From: Clostridium sp. AN503
GTDB taxonomy: Bacteria; Bacillota; Clostridia; Lachnospirales; Lachnospiraceae
Direction of reading: 5' to 3'
Length of the DNA stretch: 64,000 bases
Assembly (NCBI RefSeq): GCF_040719375.1
Contig: NZ_JBFDTP010000001.1
Coordinates: forward strand, 806,001 to 870,000
The position numbers and the translations under genes are program-made. Positions 43,549 to 52,917 of this stretch are shown here, one piece after another. The stretch's first letter is position 1, and each line of letters begins with the position of its first letter. The notes under the pieces are model-generated. The model did no database searches and was not told the origin of the DNA. It was given only the letters and a program-made list of their open reading frames with translations.

Positions 43549-45216
43549 TTACGCTGTACGTGACTTCTCCAGCAATGCTTCAAACTCCGACCGTGGCATC
43601 GGCTTTGCATAATAATAACCCTGTGCATAATCACAGCCAGCTTCCCTAAGGCGGTCAAGCTGATCTTTCGTCTCCACACCCTCCGCCACTACCTTTAGGT
43701 TCATCCATCTTGCCAGATTCATGATAAAATGCAGTATTCCTTCATTGACAGGTTTGGCCGTCTCGCTCTGGATGAACTTCATATCCAGTTTCAGGATATC
43801 GAGCGGCATCTGGTTCAACATGTTCAGGGAGGAATATCCGCTCCCAAAATCATCCATCTCTATGGCAAACCCAAGCTGCCTTAAGCTTTTTACCGTATCG
43901 ATGATCTGCTCCGGGTCCTCCGTATAGGCGCTCTCCGTGATCTCCAGATGCAGACGTCCCGCCGGCAGGTCATATTTCTTCAGGGTCTTCTGCAGGATAT
44001 TGGTCAGATCGGTATTATAAATATCTGCCCGGGATACATTCACGGATAAGTTGATAGCCGGCAGGCCCTTGTCCTCCCAGTCCCGCAGCGCCGCACACGC
44101 CTGATCCCATACAAATACATCCAGATTGGTGATAAACCCGTTCTTCTCAAATACCGGGATAAACTGCGCGGGAGACTGGAACCCCCATTCGGGATGGTTC
44201 CACCGGATCAGGGCCTCCGCACCTGAGAGCCGGTTATCGCTGATCCGGTATTTGGGCTGGATATAGATCTCAAACTGCCCTTCCGCCAGCGCGGATTCCA
44301 TACAGTCCGCGATCGCCTGTTCCTTCAAAAGCCTGCTGCGCAGCTTGTCGTCATAGGTGGCAAAATATTTGCCGTACTGCCCCTTGATCCCGCGCACTGC
44401 CAACAGTGCCCGGTCGCACATCTGCTCTACCAGGATAGAGCGGTCCTCAATATGATAGATCCCCCATTTCATCACAACATTTTTGATGTTGTTCGGAGAA
44501 TTGATCTGTGCATTCGCTTTTATAAATGTCTCATCTGTATAATCAGATGTATGCTCCAGAAAACAAACAAACTGATCTGCATTCAGCCTGCCGCAAAAAC
44601 CTTTCCCATCCACAAACTTCCGGTAAAACACTCCCACTTCCCGCAGAAGCTGGTCTCCAGCCGCAACACCGAACACATCGTTGACCAGCTTAAAGTTCTC
44701 TATGTCAGAACAGATAATATCATAATTCTGTTCCGGATGCCGGATCAGTGTATCCTTCACCTTCTGATAGAAAAACTCCTTACTGTAAAGCCCGGTCAGC
44801 CTGTCGTACTGAAGCAGGTTCACCATAGCTGCAGTCTCCCGCAGATTGATAATACTGGCGATCCGGTGCAGGATGATCTGCGGCTTGTACGGCTTCGCCA
44901 CAAAATCGGTTGCGCCATGGGACAGCGCCGCGACCTCATCGGACTCTCCGTCGTTCTGAGTCGTCACGATGACCGGGATGGACGCACAGGATGGATCTGC
45001 CTTCAAATGTGACAGAAATGTATAGCCGTCCATGACCGGCATGATAAGATCCAACAGGATCAGAGAAATCTCTTCACGATACTGTTTCAGCACATCAAGC
45101 GCTTCCTTGCCGTTCTCCGCCTCGAGGACCTGGTATTCGCTTTCCAGGATCCCTACCAGCATCATCCGGTTCAGTTCATTATCTTCTACAACCAATATCT
45201 TCTTTTTTGAGTACAT
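43549..45216 (-). CDS. response regulator with degenerate GGDEF and intact EAL domain (c-di-GMP phosphodiesterase)
   Basis: This 555-residue output protein has a receiver domain (1-120, phospho-acceptor D56 in LILLDLIMPVMDG), a GGDEF-like domain (about 130-290) whose active-site loop reads RLNADQF and so should not make c-di-GMP, and an EAL domain (about 305-555). The EAL motifs are complete: E334-AL in GAEALIRW, NVS, LEITES, DDFGSGYSS, KLDMKFI and EGVET with a final QGYYYAKPMP. It should break c-di-GMP under control of the kinase upstream. Start ATG 45216 is in good register with MYSKKKILVVEDNELNR. Confidence 0.94.
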   Translation of the reverse strand: MYSKKKILVVEDNELNRMMLVGILESEYQVLEAENGKEALDVLKQYREEISLILLDLIMPVMDGYTFLSHLKADPSCASIPVIVTTQNDGESDEVAALSHGATDFVAKPYKPQIILHRIASIINLRETAAMVNLLQYDRLTGLYSKEFFYQKVKDTLIRHPEQNYDIICSDIENFKLVNDVFGVAAGDQLLREVGVFYRKFVDGKGFCGRLNADQFVCFLEHTSDYTDETFIKANAQINSPNNIKNVVMKWGIYHIEDRSILVEQMCDRALLAVRGIKGQYGKYFATYDDKLRSRLLKEQAIADCMESALAEGQFEIYIQPKYRISDNRLSGAEALIRWNHPEWGFQSPAQFIPVFEKNGFITNLDVFVWDQACAALRDWEDKGLPAINLSVNVSRADIYNTDLTNILQKTLKKYDLPAGRLHLEITESAYTEDPEQIIDTVKSLRQLGFAIEMDDFGSGYSSLNMLNQMPLDILKLDMKFIQSETAKPVNEGILHFIMNLARWMNLKVVAEGVETKDQLDRLREAGCDYAQGYYYAKPMPRSEFEALLEKSRTA

Positions 45217-45376
45217 CTGCTAGTCCTTCCCGACATATGCCCTGATTCTTCCGGTTTATTCCTGCGGTTCCGGATATGTTCCGCTCCTTTTATTGTAGCA
45301 TAAAGAAATATGCTCCGCAATGCCAAACCATTCCATAATACACGCCATAAATGACGCGCAACCCCCAGGCACATAT

Positions 45377-48300
45377 TTATTTCTGCGGCAGATAACGGTT
45401 TAATATCTGCTCCAGCTTCCTCACCTCAAGAGGCTTGGCAAAATGGGCATCCATTCCAGACCGGAGCGCCAAACGTATATCCTCGTCAAATGCGTTGGCT
45501 GTCATGGCGATGATGGGAATCTCCGCCATGTCTTCGCGGCCCAGTGCACGGATGGCGCGGGTCGCCTCATAGCCGTTCATGTTCGGCATCTGTATATCCA
45601 TAAAGATCAGATCATAGTATCCTTCTTTGGCCTGGGATATTTTCTGTACCGCCTCTGCGCCGTCAAAAGCTTCCTCTACCTCCGCTCCCGTCTCCTCGAT
45701 AAGTATCCGGGCGATCTCACGGTTGATATCATTATCCTCCACCAGCAGGATACGGCATCCCGTATGATCCCGGGCTGCAGAAACAGAGGGCGCTTCGGCC
45801 ATCTGCGTCTCCCCGCTGATCTCATTCAACAGATAACAGATTTTGGAGCGGTAGAACGGTTTTGAGATAAAGGAAGTCACCCCTGCTTCCCGCGCCTCAC
45901 GCTCGATCTCCGACCAGTCATATGCCGTCAGGATGATCACCGGGATCTCCGGCCCAACCTCCTGCCGGATGCGCCTCGCGGTCTCCACCCCATCCATATC
46001 CGGCATCTTCCAGTCAATGATCACAAGAGAAAATGGGTCCGGCGTATTCTTTGCCTGGATAACCCGCTCAACGGCAGACCTGCCCTCAGTGGCAAATTCT
46101 GCCCTCAGCCCCATGTCCACCAATAATTCCGCCGCATTCTCGCAGGTCTGCCGGTCATCGTCCACGACCAGGCTGTGAATCCCGATCCACTCCTGCGGGA
46201 CTGCCTCCTGACAGGCGTCCTGCAGCTGCATCGGCATGGTCACAGTAAAGACTGATCCGCTCCCCTGCACACTCTCTACCTGGATATCTCCACTCATCAA
46301 GTTAACGATATTCTTTGTGATCGCCATCCCCAATCCCGTCCCGGCAATACGGCTGGTAGTGGAATCCTGCGCCCGTTCAAAGGGCTGGAACAGATGCTCT
46401 AAAAACTCACTGTCCATACCGATCCCGGTGTCGGCACAGCGGAACAGATAGTTCCTGCGCCCGCTCCGGCTGGAGCATTCATCCCAGACATCAATCTGGA
46501 TCGATCCGCCGGCCCGCGTATATTTTACTGCATTGCTGAGGATATTGAGATACACCTGCCTCACACGCAGCGCATCCCCGATGACGGTTTCCTGCTGCAG
46601 CAGAGACAGACGGACAACCAGTTCGATCTGCGCCGCTGCCGCCTGGGGCTGCATAAGCTCAACAACTTCGGATACCAGCTCTGCAAAATTAAACGGTTCC
46701 TCCCGCAATGACAGCTTACCGCTCTCAATCTTGGACATATCCAGGATATCGTTGATGAGACTCAGCAGATGCCGGCTGGAAAGCCCAATCTTCTTAAGAC
46801 ATTCGGTAACCCGTTCCCTGTCATCTAAATGGGTAGCAGCGATCGCCGCCATCCCCATGATGGCATTCATAGGCGTGCGGATATCATGGCTCATGTTGGA
46901 GAGGAACTGGCTCTTAGCCGTATTAGCGGCCCTGGCGCCCTCCAGGGCACTCTGAAGCGCCTGACGATGCTGTTCCTCTTCATGGCGCTGCTCATCAATG
47001 CTTCGTGAAAGGAGTATCGCCAGCTTTTCCTCAGAATATGGATTATCCACATAGATGATCTGGTTAGAGATCCAGTGATACTGCCCGTCCTTAAGCATTT
47101 GCCTTGCTTCAAGAAAGATCTCACGCTTATCCTTTCCCAGTGTGCCTGCAAGCGCATCCGGCGCAAAACGGCGTTTGAATTCCTCCAAGCTGTCAGGATG
47201 GACCGTGGTCATTATTTCTTTATATAACTGAGAAAAAGAAGTCTCATGCCCCAGATCGGTCATAAGCCCCTTCCCTATATAAATAAACTTCAGCGTATCC
47301 CGGCTTAGGTTAAGGCTGATGATCACAGGAAATACATTTGAGATAGCTCCCACCAGCATCGTGCGTTCCTGCAGTTTCTCCCTCTCTGCAGCTTCCTCAG
47401 CCAGCTTCTCCGCTGTGATGTCATGGAAGGTGGCAATAAGGATATCACGACCCTCCTGATCCAGGGTCTTTTCAATGATCCCGGACGCCCAAAAGAGACT
47501 GCCGTCCTTTCTCGCCAGTCGGTTTTCAAAGGGATTTTTCCGTCCGGTCATTACCGTTTCCTGGATGATATCCATGATCTGCCCGGAGTCCTCAGGATCC
47601 AGTACATCCTCCAGTTTCCGTCCCCTGGGCGCATCATTGGCAGCGTCGTCCGGATACTCCAGCAGCCGCAGCCCCTCCCGGTTCAACTGTATAAAACGGT
47701 AAGGACGTTCCATCGTCAACAGGGCAATGCCCTCAGGCACCGCATTGTATAGATGCCCGATATAATCTGCCTGGCTGCGCAGCCTCTTTGCCGTCTGTCG
47801 GGTATAATAAAAATAGAGCGCCACCAGCAGGGCAATCCCCATAATGATCGCTGCGATCAGCGTCAGGGTCTGCCGGATGATCTGATCCGTCTGAGCGCTG
47901 ACTACCCCATATGGAATGATGGAGATCAAATGCCAGTCTGTTCCCAGCTTCAGCGGTATATAACAGAACACGGTCTGTTCCCCCTGATAGGACAGGACGG
48001 CCCAGCCTGTTTTCGCTCCCGCAAGAGATTCCATAAACAGCTGCAGGCTGTCCTCCTCATTGTCTGATTCCCGCAGCATGTCAAATAAGTTCTGAACTGT
48101 TTTATTGCTGTCCGGATGCGGCGGACGGACCAGAACATTGCCGTCCACATCCACCACATAGGAAAACCCGCTGTTCTGATAAAAGGACAGGGTGAATGTA
48201 TCCACGATCGCCCCAACCTCGTACTCTTTCACCAGATAAGCAGTGCTTCCATCCGCCATAACCACACGGATAAACAGGTTGAACACATTGACCCCGGTGA

Positions 48301-48718
48301 CACTGCTGATGTGTGGATCAAGCACGCCGTATGCCTTATCATTATCCATCAGGGCAAGAGCGACTGTCTCGTCTGCCTGTGTGCCGGAGGGAAGGCAGAC
48401 TCCATCCTCCCGGTACAGACTGACTCCTTCATCCATCTGTCCATAATTCGTAAGCTGGCTGTCCAGCATATCCGGCTGTTCTGCCTGCTGCAGAAAGCCT
48501 GCTATGTTGCCAAGGGTACGATAATCCTCCTCCAACTGGACCTGCAGAGTGTTGCAGCCCTGCTGTGTACTCTCCAGTATGGTATTGACCGACTGTTTCC
48601 AAAGCTGCTCCCTGACCGCACTCAAAAACATACAGGTCAAGATCCCCAAAACTGCTCCTGTGACAACAGCCGCCGCTGTGACCTTCCATTTAGAATGTCT
48701 GGAGTTCTCTGTCCTCAC
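45377..48718 (-). CDS. hybrid sensor histidine kinase (Cache-like sensor, PAS, HisKA, HATPase, two receivers)
   Basis: This 1113-residue membrane kinase has a first helix (about 12-35), an extracellular Cache-like sensor (about 40-280), a second helix (about 285-310), a PAS domain and a further PAS-like region, then HisKA with H611 in SHDIRTPMNAIMG. The ATPase domain with DTGIGMDSEFLEHLFQPFER and GTGLGMAI is followed by two receivers with phospho-acceptors D902 (VIIDWKMPDMDG) and D1041 (FMDIQMPNMNG). No Hpt domain is built in; a separate Hpt gene closes the operon. The GTG start overlaps the stop of the solute-binding lipoprotein gene by 4 bases (GTGA), so they are translationally coupled. 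Confidence 0.94.
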   Translation of the reverse strand: MRTENSRHSKWKVTAAAVVTGAVLGILTCMFLSAVREQLWKQSVNTILESTQQGCNTLQVQLEEDYRTLGNIAGFLQQAEQPDMLDSQLTNYGQMDEGVSLYREDGVCLPSGTQADETVALALMDNDKAYGVLDPHISSVTGVNVFNLFIRVVMADGSTAYLVKEYEVGAIVDTFTLSFYQNSGFSYVVDVDGNVLVRPPHPDSNKTVQNLFDMLRESDNEEDSLQLFMESLAGAKTGWAVLSYQGEQTVFCYIPLKLGTDWHLISIIPYGVVSAQTDQIIRQTLTLIAAIIMGIALLVALYFYYTRQTAKRLRSQADYIGHLYNAVPEGIALLTMERPYRFIQLNREGLRLLEYPDDAANDAPRGRKLEDVLDPEDSGQIMDIIQETVMTGRKNPFENRLARKDGSLFWASGIIEKTLDQEGRDILIATFHDITAEKLAEEAAEREKLQERTMLVGAISNVFPVIISLNLSRDTLKFIYIGKGLMTDLGHETSFSQLYKEIMTTVHPDSLEEFKRRFAPDALAGTLGKDKREIFLEARQMLKDGQYHWISNQIIYVDNPYSEEKLAILLSRSIDEQRHEEEQHRQALQSALEGARAANTAKSQFLSNMSHDIRTPMNAIMGMAAIAATHLDDRERVTECLKKIGLSSRHLLSLINDILDMSKIESGKLSLREEPFNFAELVSEVVELMQPQAAAAQIELVVRLSLLQQETVIGDALRVRQVYLNILSNAVKYTRAGGSIQIDVWDECSSRSGRRNYLFRCADTGIGMDSEFLEHLFQPFERAQDSTTSRIAGTGLGMAITKNIVNLMSGDIQVESVQGSGSVFTVTMPMQLQDACQEAVPQEWIGIHSLVVDDDRQTCENAAELLVDMGLRAEFATEGRSAVERVIQAKNTPDPFSLVIIDWKMPDMDGVETARRIRQEVGPEIPVIILTAYDWSEIEREAREAGVTSFISKPFYRSKICYLLNEISGETQMAEAPSVSAARDHTGCRILLVEDNDINREIARILIEETGAEVEEAFDGAEAVQKISQAKEGYYDLIFMDIQMPNMNGYEATRAIRALGREDMAEIPIIAMTANAFDEDIRLALRSGMDAHFAKPLEVRKLEQILNRYLPQK

Positions 48719-49989
48719 GATGGTAAATCCTCCTCAATCTGCAGCTCCATCCATTCCAGGGCAGAGTCCAGCTCCTCGCCTGACAGCAGCTTTTTGGAAA
48801 CCTCTGCCGTCAGCTCCCATATCGGCAGCTCCAGCCCTCCGTCCGACCCAAATACAATATGTCCGGCTTCATAACAGGGGATGAGCGGCTGGATCGCCTC
48901 AACAGAGGAATAACTGCCGCCCTTCTGCGGACTGAGAGAAGCCTGCTGGTCTGCAAATCTCTGGATATTCTCAGTCCTAGTGAAATACTCCACAAACTTC
49001 ATGGCAGCGTCCAGATGCCTGCTGTCTGCGTTGATGCTTAAACGGGTATCCGCATTGATCACCACCATAGCTCCGTCCCTCAGTACCGGAAGCGGCGCCA
49101 CTTTAAAGGAAAACCCCGGAGACATCTCACTGAAACGTCCGGCTGCCCAGGCTCCTGTCAGCATAAACGGAGACTTTCCCTGGGCAAACTCCTGCAGATC
49201 CCCGGATGTTTTCTTTGTAACAAGAGCCTTCTGCGCGTCAATATAACCGCGTTCCAAAAAAGATGATACCAGCGCAAAACCCGGCCTCAGATAATCACTC
49301 AGACGCTCTGCCCCGCTGTTGATCCCGTCAAACACAGCTTCCTGCCGCCCCTCCTGGTAAACCTGGTAAAAACCGACGCCGATCGCAAGGGTTTTCAGGG
49401 AGATATCATTGTTGGCAACCACGGGGGTTATACCCTGATCCACAAAATAGTCGCAGACCGCTTCCCACTCCCCAAGATTCTGGGGGATATCCTGACGGTG
49501 TTCCTCCAGCAGGTCCATGTTGCAGTAAAGGCCAAACATGGATACCGTGGTGGGCACCCAGTAGATGGCCCCATCCTCCTCCTTCATCTGGCTCAGCATG
49601 GCGTCTGTATACCCGGATACAAACTCCATGCCGGAAAGATCCACTACCTTACCACTCTGCTCCAGATCCAGCAAAGTATCGTGGTTGACCATAAATACAT
49701 CGTCGCCTTTATCGGAAGAGATCCGCTTACCCAGCGCATCAAAATAATCCGCTCCCTTCAGGCTTTCATAGGAAATCCGGATATCCGGGTACTCTTTCAT
49801 AAAGCCTGAGAGGATCTCTTCGATCACCCGGACATTTTCCGGCTCATATTTATTTCCAAAAAAAGAAATGGTCGTAACCACAGGATCTGTATCCTCAAAG
49901 TTGACCACTTGATTTTTTTCCGCACATCCAGTCAATAAAGCACAGGTAAAGGCACCTGCCAGCAGCAGGCTTTTCGCTGTCTTTTCCAT
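48715..49989 (-). CDS. extracellular solute-binding lipoprotein (ABC sugar type) coupled to a sensor kinase
   Basis: This 424-residue protein is of the family-1 sugar-binding type: TTISFFGNKYEPENVRVIEEILSGFMKEYPDIRISYESL, and GKSPFMLTGAWAAGRFSEMSPGFSFKVAPLPVL. The lipobox is LLTGC. There are no transporter genes beside it; instead its stop overlaps the start of the histidine kinase. It is therefore probably a ligand receptor that docks on the kinase's extracellular sensor. ATG 49989 follows GGGG by seven bases; the open frame reaches 50106 without any site. Confidence 0.9.
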   Translation of the reverse strand: MEKTAKSLLLAGAFTCALLTGCAEKNQVVNFEDTDPVVTTISFFGNKYEPENVRVIEEILSGFMKEYPDIRISYESLKGADYFDALGKRISSDKGDDVFMVNHDTLLDLEQSGKVVDLSGMEFVSGYTDAMLSQMKEEDGAIYWVPTTVSMFGLYCNMDLLEEHRQDIPQNLGEWEAVCDYFVDQGITPVVANNDISLKTLAIGVGFYQVYQEGRQEAVFDGINSGAERLSDYLRPGFALVSSFLERGYIDAQKALVTKKTSGDLQEFAQGKSPFMLTGAWAAGRFSEMSPGFSFKVAPLPVLRDGAMVVINADTRLSINADSRHLDAAMKFVEYFTRTENIQRFADQQASLSPQKGGSYSSVEAIQPLIPCYEAGHIVFGSDGGLELPIWELTAEVSKKLLSGEELDSALEWMELQIEEDLPS

Positions 49990-50038
49990 ATTAGTACCCC
50001 GTTTTGCTCTATTTTCGTTCCTGGTTACAATTAACACA

Positions 50039-50067
50039 AGTGTAGCATAGCAGCTAAAAAAATGCAA
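50039..50067 (-). promoter_or_regulatory. promoter of the signalling operon
   Basis: TTGCAT (50067-50062), a 17-base spacer and TACACT (50044-50039) on the minus strand lie 50 bases before the lipoprotein start. Confidence 0.65.
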
Positions 50068-50092
50068 TCTTTTGCAGAGTCCGCCGCATGAA

Positions 50093-50120
50093 AAAAACTC
50101 CTGCAAATACAGGAGTTTTT
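50093..50120 (-). terminator. terminator of the pectin operon
   Basis: A perfect 11-bp stem (AAAAACTCCTG with CAGGAGTTTTT) with a 6-base loop, T-rich on both strands, lies 17 bases after the pectinesterase stop. Confidence 0.9.
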
Positions 50121-50136
50121 AAACACCAAAAGCTAT

Positions 50137-50898
50137 TCACCGCTCTATCTTCACATAATCCGGCCGCCCCTTGGGGCATGCGCCCGGGCCGTAAGACCCG
50201 GTCTCCACAAACTCCACTGTCTCATGGGATTTTGGCTTGTTCCAGTCATCCCAGCCCGCCCGGTTGATATGCGGCCCGAGATAACAGTTCTCAAGCCGCA
50301 CCTTTGCATGGATACGCCATGGCCTTCCGATATAGCAGGAGCCGTCCATAACGCCTTCCGCGGCGGTAAACCTGCAGTTCCTGGCGACAAAACCCACCTT
50401 CACATCCTCCGGCGTACAGGGCGCAAACACGTATCCCGGCTCCACATTTTTAAACTCACAGTTGTCAAAATACGCCGTTGCCCCGCCGAATATAAAATCG
50501 ATCCCGCCCTCGATCAGGCAGTTTTTAAAATACATGGTATGGTTGGTCCGGGGGTAAAATTGTTTCGGCCCCAGAAAACCGTCCGGTATGCGCTCCTTTA
50601 AAGGCAGTGGAGCCAGAAAAAGCGTATCCTGGTGCGCCCGTAAAACACAGTCCGTCACGTGGATATCATCCCCGTCGAGGTACAGGGCAATCGCCTGCCC
50701 CACAGCGCCGCCCGGTCCTGCGCCATTTTCAAAATAGCAGTTTTTAAAGGTGATGCCTGAGCCATCCGCCAGAACCGTGTAGGTGCGGAAGGTATGATAA
50801 GGCTTCCCATCCGGATGCAGCTCATATGCGTAATGGCTGCCCAAGAAAGAACGGTTCTCAATAACCGCATTGTCCTCATGAACATAATACTGCCCCAT
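50137..50898 (-). CDS. pectin methylesterase (CE8), short N-terminus, no signal peptide
   Basis: This enzyme removes methyl groups from pectin or its fragments. The 253-residue beta-helix keeps the active-site elements: GQAIAL, the HQDTLF Asp, DFIFGG with the nucleophile Asp, and YIGRPW with the Arg. The usual N-terminal part (about 70-80 residues, DGSGDFxTIQEA type) is absent: the protein starts in mid-helix. The gene begins 12 bases after OppF with GGAGGGCGGC before the ATG. Without a signal it would act on imported methylated oligogalacturonides. The truncation may be natural or a loss; the active site itself is whole. Confidence 0.88.
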   Translation of the reverse strand: MGQYYVHEDNAVIENRSFLGSHYAYELHPDGKPYHTFRTYTVLADGSGITFKNCYFENGAGPGGAVGQAIALYLDGDDIHVTDCVLRAHQDTLFLAPLPLKERIPDGFLGPKQFYPRTNHTMYFKNCLIEGGIDFIFGGATAYFDNCEFKNVEPGYVFAPCTPEDVKVGFVARNCRFTAAEGVMDGSCYIGRPWRIHAKVRLENCYLGPHINRAGWDDWNKPKSHETVEFVETGSYGPGACPKGRPDYVKIER

Positions 50899-50910
50899 CT
50901 GCCGCCCTCC

Positions 50911-51861
50911 TTATCCGATCCGCCCGCACGCCACGAAATGCCCCGGGGTGATCTCCCGCAGCGGCGGGATCCCTTTTCTGCATTCCTCGCACGCCATACT
51001 GCAGCGTTTGTAGAAACGGCACTCGTCCGGGAGATTGATCGGTGAAGTGATCTCACCCTGGATCAGCTCCTCCTCCTTCTTTATCCCCAGCTCCGGAACA
51101 GGGATCGCTGACAAAAGGGCCTTGGTGTATGGGTGCAGCGGATTGCCAAACAGCTCCTCCACCGGCGCCTTCTCCACCAGGGAACCTAAATACATCACCG
51201 CTATATCATCTGCAAAATAATTAACCACCGACAGGTTATGGGTAATAAAAATATAGGTAAAGCCCATCTTCTGCTGAAGCTCCTTGAGCAGGTTCAAGAT
51301 CTGCGCCTGGATCGATACGTCCAGGGCAGACACCGGCTCGTCGCATACGATGAACTTGGGATTCACGGAAAGCGCCCTGGCGATGCCGATACGCTGCCGT
51401 CTGCCGCCATCCAGCTCATGAGGATAGGTGTTGTACAGTCGTTTTGCAAGGCCCACCGTCTCCATCAGCTCCAGCACCCGCTTCTCGATCTCCGCCGGGT
51501 TCTTCAAGATTTTATTCAACCGGATCGGCTCTGCGATCAGTTCGCTGACCGTCATCCTCGGGTCCAGGGATGAAAACGGGTCCTGGAAAATGATCTGCAT
51601 ATCCTTGCGCAGGGCCTTCATCTCACTGCGGGATATATTCTCGATGTTCTTTCCCTCAAAAATGATCTCACCGGAAGTCGGTTCGATCAGCCGGAGGATG
51701 GTGCGGCCTGTGGTTGACTTCCCGCAGCCTGATTCCCCCACGATCCCCAGTGTCTTCCCTCTTTCGATCGAGAAGCTGACCCCGTCTACTGCATGTACGT
51801 CTCCCTTTTTCGTCTTAAAATATTTTACAAGGTTTTTTACCTCTAAGATCACTTCTGACAT
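50911..51861 (-). CDS. oligopeptide/oligosaccharide-type ABC transporter ATPase (OppF/DppF family)
   Basis: This 316-residue ATPase has Walker A GESGCGKST, the ABC motif (here LDGGRRQRIGIA, with the usual SGGQ changed to DGGR), Walker B FIVCDEPVSALDVS, and the C-terminal oligo-HPY domain with the Cys cluster C-R-F-Y-K-R-C...C..C. The altered signature (DGGR) is unusual, yet the Gly pair is kept. Its start overlaps OppD by 13 bases. Together they energise the import of the operon's ligand, most likely oligogalacturonides. Confidence 0.93.
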   Translation of the reverse strand: MSEVILEVKNLVKYFKTKKGDVHAVDGVSFSIERGKTLGIVGESGCGKSTTGRTILRLIEPTSGEIIFEGKNIENISRSEMKALRKDMQIIFQDPFSSLDPRMTVSELIAEPIRLNKILKNPAEIEKRVLELMETVGLAKRLYNTYPHELDGGRRQRIGIARALSVNPKFIVCDEPVSALDVSIQAQILNLLKELQQKMGFTYIFITHNLSVVNYFADDIAVMYLGSLVEKAPVEELFGNPLHPYTKALLSAIPVPELGIKKEEELIQGEITSPINLPDECRFYKRCSMACEECRKGIPPLREITPGHFVACGRIG

Positions 51862-52901
51862 AAAGTACTTCTCCTTTTTATCCGGAACTCCGGATCATCG
51901 TAAGCGGCACATGCTACCATATGGGTATCCGAGACCATCCTCTGCTGCGGCTGAGCCGTCAGGCAGACATCCGTTGCATAGGGGCATCGGTCTGCAAACG
52001 TACATCCGGCAGGCAGGTTCGACGGGTCCGGCATAAGGCCGTTTATGGGCTGCAGTTTCTGATGACGCGCCTGAATGTTCGGCAGGGAGTTAAACAGCCC
52101 TTCTGTATAAGGGTGCATGGTGGCATTAAAGATATCCTCCGCGGTGCCCTCCTCCACGATCCGTCCCGCATACATGACTGCAACCCGGTCACACATCTCA
52201 GCCACAACTCCCAGATCGTGGGTGATCAGGATCATGGACGTGCCATAAGTGGTCTGCAGCTCCTTCATCAGCCGCAGCACCTGTGCCTGGATCGTCACAT
52301 CCAGGGCCGTCGTTGGCTCATCCGCGATCAGTACCGTGGGCTTGCAGGCAAGGGCGATCGCAATGCCTACCCGCTGCCGCATACCGCCGGAAAACTGATG
52401 CGGGTATTCCACAGAACGGTTGGGATCGATCCCTACGATCTTGAGCATCTCCTTTGCCCGTTTCAGCGCCTCATCCCTGCTCACATTGTCATGCAGCAGT
52501 ACGCTTTCTGCAATCTGTTCCCCCACTGTCATGACCGGGTTCAGCGAGATCATCGGGTCCTGGAATATCATGGAGATCTCACTTCCCCGCACTGCACACA
52601 GCTCTTCCGGGCTCAAGTTCATCATATCCAGGCCGTTTACCAGGATCCTGCCGTTTTTCACGACCCCCGGCGGGCTTGGGATCAGTCTCAGCAGGGAAAG
52701 CATGGCGGTGGTCTTTCCGGCTCCCGTCTCTCCCACCAGGCCCAGCACGCTCTTCTTTTTCAATTTCAGATCAATGGAATTCACTGCATGGACTGTGGAC
52801 GCATCCGTTTGATACAGGATCTCTAACCCCTCTATGTCCACCGCATAATCCGTTTCCACCCGCTCCAGTCTGATATTCGTTTTCTGTTTATTCTTTCTCA
52901 T
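51849..52901 (-). CDS. oligopeptide/oligosaccharide-type ABC transporter ATPase (OppD/DppD family)
   Basis: This 350-residue ATPase has Walker [10 protein letters not shown], the ABC signature [12 protein letters not shown], Walker [15 protein letters not shown] and the C-terminal oligo-HPY extension with [20 protein letters not shown] lies seven bases before ATG 52901. It pairs with OppF (overlapping gene) and the two permeases upstream. Confidence 0.94.
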   Translation of the reverse strand: MRKNKQKTNIRLERVETDYAVDIEGLEILYQTDASTVHAVNSIDLKLKKKSVLGLVGETGAGKTTAMLSLLRLIPSPPGVVKNGRILVNGLDMMNLSPEELCAVRGSEISMIFQDPMISLNPVMTVGEQIAESVLLHDNVSRDEALKRAKEMLKIVGIDPNRSVEYPHQFSGGMRQRVGIAIALACKPTVLIADEPTTALDVTIQAQVLRLMKELQTTYGTSMILITHDLGVVAEMCDRVAVMYAGRIVEEGTAEDIFNATMHPYTEGLFNSLPNIQARHQKLQPINGLMPDPSNLPAGCTFADRCPYATDVCLTAQPQQRMVSDTHMVACAAYDDPEFRIKRRSTLCQK

Positions 52902-52917
52902 CTCGACGCCTCTCTTC

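Noticed and set aside
49990..50106. Extended N-terminus of the solute-binding lipoprotein
   Set aside because: The extra 39 residues would bury the lipoprotein signal and lie over the predicted promoter; ATG 49989 has a ribosome site and a clean lipobox.
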